Below are positions 19,170 through 27,533 of a stretch of 64,000 bases of DNA, one piece after another (the stretch's first letter is position 1; each line of letters opens with the position of its first letter). A model generated the notes under the pieces. It had not been told where the DNA came from. It worked only from the letters and a program-made list of their open reading frames with translations, and searched no databases. Both the position numbers and the translations under genes were made by a program. Source of the DNA: Dokdonella_A sp963758365 (GTDB lineage Bacteria; Pseudomonadota; Gammaproteobacteria; Xanthomonadales; Rhodanobacteraceae); the NCBI GenBank assembly GCA_963758365.1, contig CAVWVB010000001.1:1426001-1490000 (forward strand), written 5' to 3'.

Positions 19170-20366
19170 ATGACTCGACAAACCCAGGATGCCTACATCG
19201 TCTCGGCCGTTCGCACGCCCGTCGGCAAGGCGCCGCGTGGCGTGTTCCGCAACACGCGGCCCGACGATCTGCTCGCTCATGTGATCCGCTCCGCGCTGTC
19301 GAGGACTGCAGGCATCGATCCGGCACGGATCGGTGATGTGATTGTCGGCTGTGCGATGCCGGAAGCCGAGCAGGGCATGAACGTCGCACGGATCGGCGTC
19401 CTCCTTGCGGGCCTGCCCGATTCAGTGCCCGGCGTCACGATCAACCGCTTCTGTTCCTCGGGAGTGCAGGCGATCGCAATGGCCGCAGACCGCATCCGTC
19501 TGGGCGAAGCCGACCTGATGCTCGCCGGTGGCACCGAAAGCATGAGCATGGTGCCGATGATGGGCCACAAGATCGCGATGAATCCGGCGGCATTCGCCGA
19601 CGAGAATGTCGCGATCGCGTATGGCATGGGCATCACCGCAGAAAAGGTCGCCGAGCGCTGGAATGTCAGTCGCGAGGACCAGGACGCGTTCGCGCTGGCA
19701 TCGCACCAGAAGGCACTCGCCGCAATCGCCGCCGGCGAGTTCACCGACGAGATCGCGCCGTTCACGCTAGATGACCACTACCCGGATCTTGCGAACGGTA
19801 CGATCCGGGCTGACACGCGCACGATCGCGATCGACGAAGGCCCACGCAAGGATTCGAACCTCGAGGGTCTGGCCAGACTCAAACCCGTCTTCCGGCAAGG
19901 CGGTTCGGTGACCGCGGGCAATTCCTCGCAGATGTCCGACGGCGCCGGCGCGCTCCTGCTCGCGAGCGAAAAGGCACTCAGGGAGTTCAACCTGCAACCG
20001 CTGGCGCGCTTCGTCGGCTTCGCGGTCGCTGGGGTCCCGCCCGAGATCATGGGCATCGGTCCGATCGCCGCGATTCCGAAAGCGCTCGAGCTGGCTGGCC
20101 TCAATCGCGACCGGCTCGACTGGATCGAACTCAACGAGGCGTTCGCTGCGCAGTCCCTCGCGGTGATCCGCGATGTTGGCCTCGACCCTGCCAGGGTCAA
20201 TCCGCTTGGTGGCGCGATCGCGCTTGGCCATCCACTCGGTGCAACCGGCGCAGTGCGCGCGGCCACGCTGATCCACGGCCTGCGCCGACGCAAGCAGAAA
20301 TACGGCATGGTCACGATGTGCATCGGCACCGGCATGGGCGCGGCGGGCATCTTCGAGGCGCTGTAG
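19170..20366 (+). CDS. fadA: Acetyl-CoA acyltransferase (3-ketoacyl-CoA thiolase)
   Basis: Cleaves 3-ketoacyl-CoA with CoA in the last step of beta-oxidation. The 398 residues carry nucleophile Cys95 (NRFCSSG), the NEAFAAQ block, the catalytic His in GHPLGATG and the second Cys in CIGTGMG. The ATG at 19170 is preferred to the GTG at 19164 because GGAG ends eight bases before it and only two before the GTG. Partner of the upstream FadN-type enzyme; expression probably follows the PsrA-like switch. Confidence 0.94.
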   Translation: MTRQTQDAYIVSAVRTPVGKAPRGVFRNTRPDDLLAHVIRSALSRTAGIDPARIGDVIVGCAMPEAEQGMNVARIGVLLAGLPDSVPGVTINRFCSSGVQAIAMAADRIRLGEADLMLAGGTESMSMVPMMGHKIAMNPAAFADENVAIAYGMGITAEKVAERWNVSREDQDAFALASHQKALAAIAAGEFTDEIAPFTLDDHYPDLANGTIRADTRTIAIDEGPRKDSNLEGLARLKPVFRQGGSVTAGNSSQMSDGAGALLLASEKALREFNLQPLARFVGFAVAGVPPEIMGIGPIAAIPKALELAGLNRDRLDWIELNEAFAAQSLAVIRDVGLDPARVNPLGGAIALGHPLGATGAVRAATLIHGLRRRKQKYGMVTMCIGTGMGAAGIFEAL

Positions 20367-20368
20367 TT

Positions 20369-20397
20369 CGCCGCGCAGCCCGGCGATCGGCGCGGCG
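20369..20397 (+). terminator. Hairpin after the thiolase gene
   Basis: Eight-bp stem CGCCGCGC (20369-20376) with GCGCGGCG (20390-20397) and a 13-base loop, starting three bases after the fadA stop. There is no T-tract, so it may stabilise the mRNA end or act with Rho and is not a classic intrinsic terminator. Confidence 0.4.
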
Positions 20398-20399
20398 CA

Positions 20400-20830
20400 T
20401 CACGCATCCGAGCCAGCGCGCGAGTCGGCCAGTGCCTGAAACGAACGCAGCCCGGCGCTGCCGGCGGGAAACGCCTTGCGTACCGCCGGCCCGATCGACT
20501 CGAGCAGCCGCTCGGCTTCCAAACGACGATCGGTCAGCGTCGGGCAGCTGCCGAAACGAATCCAAGACGCGGTATCCGGATCCGCCAGACCAAGCACCTG
20601 CACCGCCGGTTCGGCCTCTTGGACCGAAGTTTCCGAACCATGCAATGGTCCTTTCCCACGATGCGCAGCTCGAACAGGCCCGCGGTGCCTTTGACCGGGC
20701 GCTGAGGCGCGTGACCCGGGCCATCGCGCTCGGCGAGCAATCGATGCGACCCGCGCCCCCGAACGTGCTGCGCTTCAAGATTCTGCGCGGCGGCGTTCTC
20801 AATGACGGGAGGCACCGCAACTGCTGGCAT
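20400..20830 (-). pseudogene. Possible frameshifted hypothetical gene, minus strand
   Basis: Two minus-strand frames here look more coding than their neighbours. From about 20730 to 20640 one frame reads KGTAGLFELRIVGKDHCMVR with strong GC in third positions; from 20645 to 20400 another frame reads LTDRRLEAERLLESIGPAVRKAF and stops at 20400. A shift of frame near 20635-20645 would join them. I recognise neither part. Alternatively only the 81-residue frame starting at TTG 20645 (with AAGGA just upstream) is real. Confidence is low; the region may simply be decaying sequence. Confidence 0.3.
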
Positions 20831-21063
20831 CGGTGGACGGCGGCGACTACGAGGTGCTGGACCCTGGGATGGATCGGGTTTCGGGTGGCTGGAGCAGCAG
20901 CGTGCCGGGGCGGGGTTCTGCCCCGTTCCCGTTTTTTCTGCGCGTGCGCGGCCGGGTGGTCTCCGGCGCGTTCAACGGTTCCAGCGGCGCGATCGAATCC
21001 ACGCGTCATGTATTCGGTTCCGATCTTGTTTTCGCCAACGGCTTTGAAGCAGAAATTCCATGA
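20806..21063 (+). pseudogene. 3' relic of a secreted protein ending in FANGFE
   Basis: The frame is open from just after a stop at 20803-20805 to the TGA at 21061-21063, giving about 85 residues with no convincing start or signal peptide. It ends SDLVFANGFEAEIP, the same tail as the secreted beta-helix protein at 27475. The body (DGGDYEVLDPGMDR, SGAFNGSSGAIESTRHVFGSD) looks like the last beta strands of a larger secreted protein. An upstream plus-strand frame (to about 20815) may be its earlier part after a frameshift. I read it as a truncated gene. Confidence 0.5.
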
Positions 21064-21276
21064 GTGCGTTCCCCCGCGGATGCTGACGAGCCCCGCGTAG
21101 GTCGAATCAATCAGCACGCAAGCGGCCGGGCTAGCGCACCCCTCGCGCCACGTTCGGCGTATCCTTCAATGTGTACTTCGGAATTGAATCTGCCTCAGGG
21201 CGCAAATCAGCCAATGGCTGCACTGCCGGCAGCGCCGGGCTTCAGACCCCTGAGGTCTCAACCAGAGGAGGTCGAC
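21064..21276 (+). other. Leader region of the DUF1326 gene
   Basis: No gene seen. Just before the ribosome site is a short hairpin, AGACC (21243-21247) pairing with GGTCT across CCTGA. The ribosome-binding sequence AGAGGAGGT that follows is the strongest in the neighbourhood, suggesting efficient translation of the next gene. Confidence 0.4.
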
Positions 21277-21912
21277 ATGACAAATACCCAGTGGTCGATC
21301 AAGGGACGAGAGTTCGTGCACTGCAACTGCGCCTACGGCTGCCCATGTCAGTTCAATGCCCTGCCGACCCACGGCGATTGCCGGGCGGTGGCAATCATCA
21401 AGATCGACGAGGGCCATCATGGCGATACCCGGCTCGATGGGCTGCACTGCGGCATGATCGTCGCCTGGCCCGGGCCGATTCACGAAGGTCACGGCGAAGT
21501 CGTGCCGTTGATCGACGAGCGCGCCAGCGACGCGCAAAGGCAGGCTCTGCTGCGCATCCTCAGCGGCCAGGACACCGAACCGGGGGCGACGATTTTCCAG
21601 GTGTTCTCGACCACGTTCGAAAACGTGCACGATCCGGTCTTCGCGCCGATCCAGTTCACGCTCGACATCGACGGCCGCATGGCCAGCCTCGACATTCCGG
21701 GATGGGTCAAGGGACGCGGTGAACCGCTGGTCAACCCGGTCACGGGCGAGCAGCACCGTGCGCGCATCAATCTGCCGAACGGTTTCGAATACGACACCTG
21801 CGAGGTCGGGCGCGGCTTCACCGAAACGCAAGGTCCGCTCAAGCTGTCGCTGGCCGATTCGCATGCGCAGTTCGCGAAACTGCATCTGACCCAAAGCGGT
21901 GCCGTGCATTAG
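21277..21912 (+). CDS. DUF1326 domain protein
   Basis: A 211-residue soluble protein of the DUF1326 family: N-terminal Cys-rich block HCNCAYGCPCQF followed by THGDC, the IIKIDEGHHGDTRLDGL segment and a C-terminal beta-rich part. Function is not known to me; the CxCxxxCxC pattern suggests metal or redox chemistry. ATG 21277 follows AGAGGAGGT by five bases. DUF1326 genes often precede a DUF2182 membrane protein, as here. The stop is now TAG, where its G belongs to the inserted palindromic element at 21912; without the element it would be TAA. Confidence 0.88.
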   Translation: MTNTQWSIKGREFVHCNCAYGCPCQFNALPTHGDCRAVAIIKIDEGHHGDTRLDGLHCGMIVAWPGPIHEGHGEVVPLIDERASDAQRQALLRILSGQDTEPGATIFQVFSTTFENVHDPVFAPIQFTLDIDGRMASLDIPGWVKGRGEPLVNPVTGEQHRARINLPNGFEYDTCEVGRGFTETQGPLKLSLADSHAQFAKLHLTQSGAVH

Positions 21913-21940
21913 GGGTGCTCTGCACAAATCCACGCAGGCG
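21912..21940 (+). repeat. Left terminal inverted repeat of the palindromic element
   Basis: Starts GGGGTGCTCTGCACAAATCC. Matches the reverse complement of 22168-22196 (GGGATGTTCTGCACAGATCC...) except at about five positions. The first G completes the TAG stop of the DUF1326 gene. Confidence 0.8.
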
Positions 21941-22167
21941 GCATGATGTCCGGAAGGTTCGCAGATTGGGGTGCGTGGCGCAGCCAAGGCTGGCTGCCTT
22001 GGCAAGCCGCGCGCGCCGTTATGCGGGCCTTCCGGACATCACCGCGTCATTTGAATCAATCGGTTGCGGCCGATCTGTCTGTCCGCATCTCTGCGTTGCG
22101 CCGGCTCGACAGACGGCCAGTCTGTCTTCGCCGACGCGCCTTGATCTGCGAACAGACGGATCGGTGA

Positions 22168-22196
22168 CGCCTACGCGGATCTGTGCAGAACATCCC
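22168..22196 (-). repeat. Right terminal inverted repeat of the palindromic element
   Basis: Reverse complement begins GGGATGTTCTGCACAGATCC. Flanked outside by TAACC, so the TA next to it mirrors the TA before the left repeat. Confidence 0.8.
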
Positions 22197-22215
22197 TAAC
22201 CTGAGGCGCGCGCCG

Positions 22216-23013
22216 ATGACCACGTCCGCCACCGCGCTCGAAGCGCTGCTGCGGCGCGATCGCCTCGTCGTCCTCGTCGCGATCATTGCGCTCAGTGCGC
22301 TGGCTTGGGCCTACCTCTTGTGGCTGGCGCAGACGATGTACATGGGCGATATGGTGCCGGCCATGATGTCGTCGATGCATCCGCAGCGCGGGTATGCGGC
22401 CGACTTCGCCTTCATGTTCCTGATGTGGGTGGTGATGATGATCGGCATGATGACGCCGTCGGCCGCACCGATGATCCTGATGTACGCCCGGGTCGGCCGG
22501 CAGGCCGAGGTCAGCGGAACGCCGCTCGCCGCCACCGGCTACTTCGCCGCCGGTTATCTGCTCGCATGGACGGCGTTCTCGTCGCTGGCCACCGCCACGC
22601 AGGAACTGCTGTTGCGGACTCCGCTTCTGAACCCGATGCTGGCCAGTGCGAGCAGTCGCTTCAGCGGCCTGGTCCTCATCGCCGCCGGGCTGTTCCAGTG
22701 GACGCCGTTGAAACTCGCCTGCCTTGCGCACTGCCAGTCGCCGCTGCACTTCATCCAGAATCACGGCGGTTTCCGGCGCCAGCCGGCCGCGTCCCTGGCG
22801 CTCGGATTCCGGCACGGACTCTATTGCGTCGGCTGCTGCTGGGCGCTGATGGCGATGCTGTTCGTCGGCGGCGTCATGAATTTGATGTGGATCGCGGTGA
22901 TTTCCCTGCTCGTGCTCAGCGAAAAGCTGCTGCGCCCCGGATCCGTCGTACCGCGTGTGGCCGGGGGCATGCTGGTGCTCGCCGGCGTGCTGTTGCTCGC
23001 CGCCGCCGGCTGA
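22216..23013 (+). CDS. DUF2182 integral membrane protein
   Basis: A 265-residue polytopic protein of the DUF2182 family ('predicted metal-binding integral membrane protein'). It has about seven hydrophobic helices, a Met-rich block MMSSMHPQRGY and WVVMMIGMMTPSAAPM, QWTPLKLACLAHCQSPL with a CxxHC-like motif, and GLYCVGCCWALM. These Cys/His/Met clusters are why metal binding is proposed; no role is proven. It partners the upstream DUF1326 gene. ATG 22216 is chosen because MTTSATALEALLRRDR is the natural N-terminus; an earlier in-frame start at 22183 would lie inside the inserted element. Confidence 0.88.
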   Translation: MTTSATALEALLRRDRLVVLVAIIALSALAWAYLLWLAQTMYMGDMVPAMMSSMHPQRGYAADFAFMFLMWVVMMIGMMTPSAAPMILMYARVGRQAEVSGTPLAATGYFAAGYLLAWTAFSSLATATQELLLRTPLLNPMLASASSRFSGLVLIAAGLFQWTPLKLACLAHCQSPLHFIQNHGGFRRQPAASLALGFRHGLYCVGCCWALMAMLFVGGVMNLMWIAVISLLVLSEKLLRPGSVVPRVAGGMLVLAGVLLLAAAG

Positions 23014-23093
23014 TCGCGCATCGGCGCTGCCGAAACCGGATGGGCGCGGACGGGGCCCGATGTTTTGACGTGGTGCGCCGCGCAACATTGTAA

Positions 23094-24035
23094 TCAACGC
23101 GGCGGCTTGGTACCGATGCGATCCAGCCCGACCTGCACCCAGCCGAGATTGATGCCGATGCGCGTCGCCTCCGGATTCGCCCACGCGTAGGCCAGGGTGC
23201 GGCCACTCGCGTCCTCGATAATCGAAAGCTTCAAAACCGGCACGTTGCCCTCGCGATAGGTCAGACGTTCGAGTTGCAGGGAGTAGCCCGATGCGCGGCC
23301 ATCGCGCCAGAGCAGGTTCGCACGAGCGCCTTCGTTGCCGAGCCGGATGTCGCGATCCATGTGCCAGTCGCCGCTGTCGGCGACCGCGTTCGGTCCCGCG
23401 CCATTGATTGCGGCCCAACCCTCGAACGTCTGCACCCTGCGCAGGTTCTCGCGCGCGTCGGCACCGCGGGCCTGGTCCGCGAAAACGCGCAGGTGCAGCC
23501 ATTCGTGTTCGGTCGCGACCGAGACCGGCAGCAGCGCCGCGTGCGGACCGATGCCCGGAATCAATGCGGCGCACGCAGCGCTATCGACCGTCAGCTTCGC
23601 GTCCGCAGAAGGTGCTGACCGACGCAAGGCGCAAGCCTCGAGCGGCGCCCACTGGGCCGGATCGAACGCATTGCCGGTGGCCGGAGCCGCGACCAGTGCA
23701 CGATGTGGCAACAGAACCGGCGACCCGTCGACAGCGACACTGCGTTTCATCGCCCACAGCGCATCCATCGCAGGCGCGGCCTCATAGTGGACATTCCATG
23801 TCGCCCAGTCCGCATCACGCGTACCCGCGATGGTGACCACCACGTGCGGCGGTGCCACGGCCGAAACCGTCTCGCTCGCTGCCCAGACCTGCTCGTGATT
23901 GTCGTAGGTGCCGGCCTCGATACCCGCGTTCGTCACCGGCGCCGCGGCGTTCCGCCCGCGATCATGCGGCCGCAGGGTCTGGCACCCGGCGAGCCAGGAC
24001 AGCACAAGCGCAAGCAGGACGAATCGACGCATCAT
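23094..24035 (-). CDS. Lipoprotein of unknown function
   Basis: A 313-residue precursor with a signal peptide and lipobox WLAGC (MMRRFVLLALVLSWLAGC). The mature part is rich in beta-type segments and contains GTYDNHEQVW, CALRR, CAALIPG and TFEGWAAING. The GTYDNHEQ start and the later FxGW block recall CpcT/CpeT-like proteins, but the match is weak and I would not assign it. Two adjacent ATGs (24035, 24032) are possible. It is convergent with the DUF2182 gene and divergent from the small membrane gene at 24150. Confidence 0.6.
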   Translation of the reverse strand: MMRRFVLLALVLSWLAGCQTLRPHDRGRNAAAPVTNAGIEAGTYDNHEQVWAASETVSAVAPPHVVVTIAGTRDADWATWNVHYEAAPAMDALWAMKRSVAVDGSPVLLPHRALVAAPATGNAFDPAQWAPLEACALRRSAPSADAKLTVDSAACAALIPGIGPHAALLPVSVATEHEWLHLRVFADQARGADARENLRRVQTFEGWAAINGAGPNAVADSGDWHMDRDIRLGNEGARANLLWRDGRASGYSLQLERLTYREGNVPVLKLSIIEDASGRTLAYAWANPEATRIGINLGWVQVGLDRIGTKPPR

Positions 24036-24149
24036 CGACGGAGAATAGCAGCCGAGGATCGCGCATCGCGACGGGCGCCGCGATTGGGCGACGAACGGCA
24101 AGCCCGCACATGCAGGCTTTCGCTATAGTCCCGGCATGGGGACCGCGCG

Positions 24150-24581
24150 ATGAATACCGAGGTCGAAATCCAGCGCGCCGATCCGCGCGCGCGTCGCACG
24201 ACCATCGCGATTCTGGCCCTGGCGACAGTCGCAGCGCTGCTGCTGGTATTCGCGTTCCGGCACTGGCTGAGCAACCTTGCGGCGACCGTGTCGACGGACC
24301 GGCTGGTCGTGCAGTTGCGCCATTGGATCGGCGTCATGATGATCGCCAGCGCCGCGTGCCTGCTCGCGCTCGCGGGCCATGCCGCGCGCGTCGCGCGGCG
24401 CATCGGCGAGGAACGCCGCTGGCCGCTCGCCGGCGCCCGGTTGCTGCGGGACACGCCGGTTCGCCGCGACAGCGCGGCGCTGCGCCGGGCACGCCTGCTC
24501 GATGCGATCGCCATCGTGTTCGTCGCGCTCGCGATCGGGGCCGGCGCGATCGGCTGGCGCCTGTTCGTTGCCGGAACCTGA
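24150..24581 (+). CDS. Hypothetical inner-membrane protein, three TM helices
   Basis: A 143-residue protein with hydrophobic segments at about 18-36, 58-76 and 120-138, an acidic N-terminus and an Arg-rich loop between helices 2 and 3. GGGGA precedes the ATG at 24150 by seven bases, and TATAGT at 24124-24129 is a plausible -10. Not recognised. It is convergent with the PLP-enzyme gene, 17 bases away. Confidence 0.55.
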   Translation: MNTEVEIQRADPRARRTTIAILALATVAALLLVFAFRHWLSNLAATVSTDRLVVQLRHWIGVMMIASAACLLALAGHAARVARRIGEERRWPLAGARLLRDTPVRRDSAALRRARLLDAIAIVFVALAIGAGAIGWRLFVAGT

Positions 24582-24598
24582 GCTGCGGCGAGGGCCTT

Positions 24599-25765
24599 TC
24601 AGATCCGGCCCAGTGCCTGATCGAGATCGGCGATCAGCGTAGAGGCCTCTTCGAGTCCGATCGAAAGGCGTACCAGGCTGAGAGGCAGAACCGCTGGCGG
24701 ACGCAGCGGCGTGCGCTGCGGATGCACCGCACATACCGGAAACGCGAGCGACTCGTAGCCGCCCCAGGATACCGTCATCAGAAAGCGGCCGAGCGCATCG
24801 CAGAAGCGTTCGACAGCAGGAACGTCGTCGACGTCGAGATCGATCGTCAGCAGACCACTGGCCCCGCGCAACTGCGTCCTTGTCAGCCCCAACTGCGGAT
24901 TGTCCGAAGCCTGCGGCGAATACACGCGACGCACGCGGGGATGTGCCTCGAGAAATGCGAGCACCTGCGCTGTCGTGGCCGCGATGCGCTGCATGCGGAT
25001 CGGCAACGTGCGCAGCCCTCGCAGCATCAGCCATGCGTCGTGCGGCGCCGGGACCGCACCCAGCGTCAAGTACGGCCCGCGGAACACGCGGCGAATGAGT
25101 TCGTGACTTCCGCACAGGATGCCCGCAACCACATCGCTGTGTCCGTTGAGGTATTTCGTCGCCGAATGCGCGACCAGATCGATGCCGAGCGCGATCGGCG
25201 ACTGGTTCAGCGGCGTCGCATGGCTGTTGTCGCAGAGCGTTCGGATCCCGCGCGCACGTGCCAGGGCCGCGACCGCGGCCAGATCCTGCTGCTCGTAGGT
25301 CATCGAGTTCGGGCTTTCGAGCACGATGAGCCTTGTGCTTTCGTCGAGCGCCGCTTCGAAATGGGCGACGTCGGTTCCATCCACGAATGTCGTCGAAACC
25401 CCGAAACGACCGAGCAGATCCTTGAGCACCGCGCGCGTCCAGCTGTACGGCCGGGCCACGCAGACCACGTGATCGCCAGCGGACAGATTCGCGATCACCG
25501 CTGCCGAGATCGCCGCGGCGCCGCTGCCGAACATCAGGCAGTCCTCTGCGCCTTCAAGCGCCGCGACTTTCCGGCGCAGAATCTCGACGGTCGGATTGTT
25601 GCCGCGCGTGTAGACATGATGGCCGAGTTCATCGCGGAATCCGTCGCGCATCCGCGCGACCGTCGGAAACGCAAAGATCGAAGACTGGACGATCGGCGGT
25701 GCGACCGCACCGTGCCAGCGCTCGCGGTCTTCACCCAGGTGATTGAGGATCCAGTCGAGGTCCAT
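24599..25765 (-). CDS. Cys/Met-metabolism PLP-dependent lyase or gamma-synthase
   Basis: A 388-residue enzyme of the cystathionine gamma-synthase/beta-lyase family. The PLP lysine is Lys204 in SATKYLNGHSD; the YTRGNNPTVEIL block contacts the cofactor phosphate from the neighbouring subunit, and SGAAAISAAV is the usual glycine-loop region. The substrate-side motif reads RPYSWT instead of the common LYGGT, and GGYESLAFP is close to MetC-like SWGGYESL. This suggests a cystathionine beta-lyase-type (MetC) enzyme, but substrate cannot be fixed. ATG 25765 starts MDLDWILNHLGED. It stands alone between a membrane protein and a divergent secreted protein. Confidence 0.85.
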   Translation of the reverse strand: MDLDWILNHLGEDRERWHGAVAPPIVQSSIFAFPTVARMRDGFRDELGHHVYTRGNNPTVEILRRKVAALEGAEDCLMFGSGAAAISAAVIANLSAGDHVVCVARPYSWTRAVLKDLLGRFGVSTTFVDGTDVAHFEAALDESTRLIVLESPNSMTYEQQDLAAVAALARARGIRTLCDNSHATPLNQSPIALGIDLVAHSATKYLNGHSDVVAGILCGSHELIRRVFRGPYLTLGAVPAPHDAWLMLRGLRTLPIRMQRIAATTAQVLAFLEAHPRVRRVYSPQASDNPQLGLTRTQLRGASGLLTIDLDVDDVPAVERFCDALGRFLMTVSWGGYESLAFPVCAVHPQRTPLRPPAVLPLSLVRLSIGLEEASTLIADLDQALGRI

Positions 25766-25960
25766 GAAGTGATCCGATTGCCGACGCGGGCTGGCGACGG
25801 CCGTGGAAGTGAATACGCCGGCCTTGTAGTGCCTGCGTGCGTGGTGCGCAGGCAGCACCGATGCCGCGCGAAACAGTGATCTGCCGTGCGGAGTATATTG
25901 CGCTGTGATCTTGGGCTCGTGCCCCGCATTCGATCGCGCCGTCGCCGGGAGGGAATGGCC

Positions 25961-27475
25961 ATGAACGTAATTCGCTGGTGTTGGCTCGTCGCGGCCCTCC
26001 ATGCCGGGTCGTCGGCCGCCGCGGTCTACACCGTTACCAACGTCGCCGATGCCGGCGCGGGTTCGTTGCGTCAGGCACTGCTCGATGCCAATGCGAATCC
26101 CGGCCTGGACGAAATCCATTTCAACATTCCCGGTAGCGGCGTGCATGCGATCGCCGTTGCCAGCACGCTGCCCGGCATCTCCAGTCCGGTCGTGATCGAC
26201 GGCTACACGCAGCCGGGCAGCGCGGTGAACACGGCAGGACTGGGCACCAACGCCCAGCTTCGGATCGAGGTGCGGCCCGGAAGCCCGGGAACGTCGGGCG
26301 GCTTCATCCTGCTCGTCGGCAGCGGCGGCAGCACGATACGCGGTCTGGTCGTGAACAGTTTCGCTCCAGCCCAGATCACCGTGACCGCAGGGAGCTCTGA
26401 CTGTGTGGTCAGCGGCAACTTCATCGGCACCGACGCAACCGGCACCATCGGTTATCCCGGGTCGCCGCTGACGCGCAGCGGACTGTCGGTCAGCGGCGAC
26501 CGCTGCCGGATCGGCGGACCGGTCAACGCCGACCGCAACCTCGTATCCGGGCTCAGCAATATAGGCATCTACATCAGCGGCGACGATGACGTGGTGCAAG
26601 GCAATCTGGTGGGTACCACCGCCAGCGGCGGTTTGGCACTCGGCAATTCGGTCGGAATCTCCGTGGGAGCGACCAATCCCGGCGTTACCACGCTCAATGC
26701 GCTGATCGGCGGACTGAACTCCGGCAGCACGCAGGTGCCGCGCAACGTCGTTTCCGGCAACAGTTCACGTGGCATCGAGATCGTATCGGGTCAGGGTCAC
26801 CGAATATTGGGCAACATCGTCGGCCTGGCGGCATTTCCGATCGTCGCGATTCCCAATGCAGGTGCGGGCATTCGCGTGAGCGGCGGCAGTCTGCATGACA
26901 TCGGTACGCCGACTCCGGGTGGCGAGAACGCGATCGTCGGCAATCTGGGCCCCGGAGTGCTGATCACCGGACCGGGCAACGACACGGCGCCGCAGGGCGT
27001 CTGGGTGGTCGGCAACAGCATCTTCAACAATTCCGGCCTGGCCATCGATCTTGCAGTCAACGGTGTCGAAGGAACCACCGCGAACGACGCGCTCGATGCC
27101 GACGTCGGCGCCAACAGCCTGCAAAACTTCCCCGAACTCATGCAGGTCATCTACAGCGGTGGACAAACCGCCCTGCGCGGTCGCCTGCGCTCGGCTCCGA
27201 ACCAGGGCTACTCGATCGCGTTGTATACCGTGGTGAACTGCGACAGCAGTGGTCATGGAGGCGGCGGCACCTATCTCGGCACTGCCTTCACGACAGCCAA
27301 CGCAGCCGGCGACGCCAGTTTCGAGTTCTCGGTGCCCTCCATCCTCGACACCGGTTTTGCGACGGCCACTGCCAGTCGCACCGTCGACCTGGCGACATCC
27401 GAATTCTCCGCATGCCTCGTACTCGGGGATGTACTTTTTGCGAACGGATTCGAAGCCTCGATGGAAGCTTCCTGA
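25961..27475 (+). CDS. Secreted right-handed beta-helix protein with FANGFE tail
   Basis: A 504-residue protein with a signal peptide (MNVIRWCWLVAALHAGSSAAA) followed by a TNVADAGAGSLRQALLDANA block. This is the GSLR-A motif seen at the start of many parallel beta-helix surface proteins. The middle has repeated NxV-SG-N rungs (VVSGNFIGT, LVSGLSNIGI, NVVSGNSSRGI, VVGNSIFNN). It ends GDVLFANGFEASMEAS. GGAGGGA is about seven bases upstream of the ATG at 25961; an ATG at 25955 is too close to it. Likely exported to the surface or medium; ligand unknown. The tail is shared with other secreted proteins in this window. Confidence 0.8.
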   Translation: MNVIRWCWLVAALHAGSSAAAVYTVTNVADAGAGSLRQALLDANANPGLDEIHFNIPGSGVHAIAVASTLPGISSPVVIDGYTQPGSAVNTAGLGTNAQLRIEVRPGSPGTSGGFILLVGSGGSTIRGLVVNSFAPAQITVTAGSSDCVVSGNFIGTDATGTIGYPGSPLTRSGLSVSGDRCRIGGPVNADRNLVSGLSNIGIYISGDDDVVQGNLVGTTASGGLALGNSVGISVGATNPGVTTLNALIGGLNSGSTQVPRNVVSGNSSRGIEIVSGQGHRILGNIVGLAAFPIVAIPNAGAGIRVSGGSLHDIGTPTPGGENAIVGNLGPGVLITGPGNDTAPQGVWVVGNSIFNNSGLAIDLAVNGVEGTTANDALDADVGANSLQNFPELMQVIYSGGQTALRGRLRSAPNQGYSIALYTVVNCDSSGHGGGGTYLGTAFTTANAAGDASFEFSVPSILDTGFATATASRTVDLATSEFSACLVLGDVLFANGFEASMEAS

Positions 27476-27533
27476 GCCAGGGTCGACCGCCGCGGGTGTT
27501 CTGACCTGAACGCGCGCGCGGTGCGACGGGACC

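Larger units (their letters stand above)
21912..22196. mobile_element. 285-bp nested palindromic MITE-like element with TA flanks
   Basis: The ends are 29-bp imperfect inverted repeats (21912-21940 and 22168-22196, about 24 of 29 pairs; shared core TCTGCACA-ATCC). Outside each end lies TA, consistent with a TA target duplication. Inside are two further nested arms: a perfect 13-bp pair GATGTCCGGAAGG (21945-21957) / 22028-22040 around an 8-bp hairpin (21983-22003), and a 17-bp pair (22070-22086 / 22148-22164) around a 7-bp hairpin (22108-22126). No transposase frame is present. Removing the element with one TA rejoins DUF1326 to DUF2182 with a TAA stop and 16-base spacing. It is either a non-autonomous transposon or a structured element; the family is unknown to me. 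Confidence 0.75.

Noticed and set aside
20311..21117. Long minus-strand frame over the relic region
   Set aside because: Arg/Ser-rich with no protein-like blocks; it only exists because GC-rich DNA lacks stops.
21243..21258. Riboswitch in the DUF1326 leader
   Set aside because: Only a 5-bp hairpin; no conserved aptamer pattern visible.
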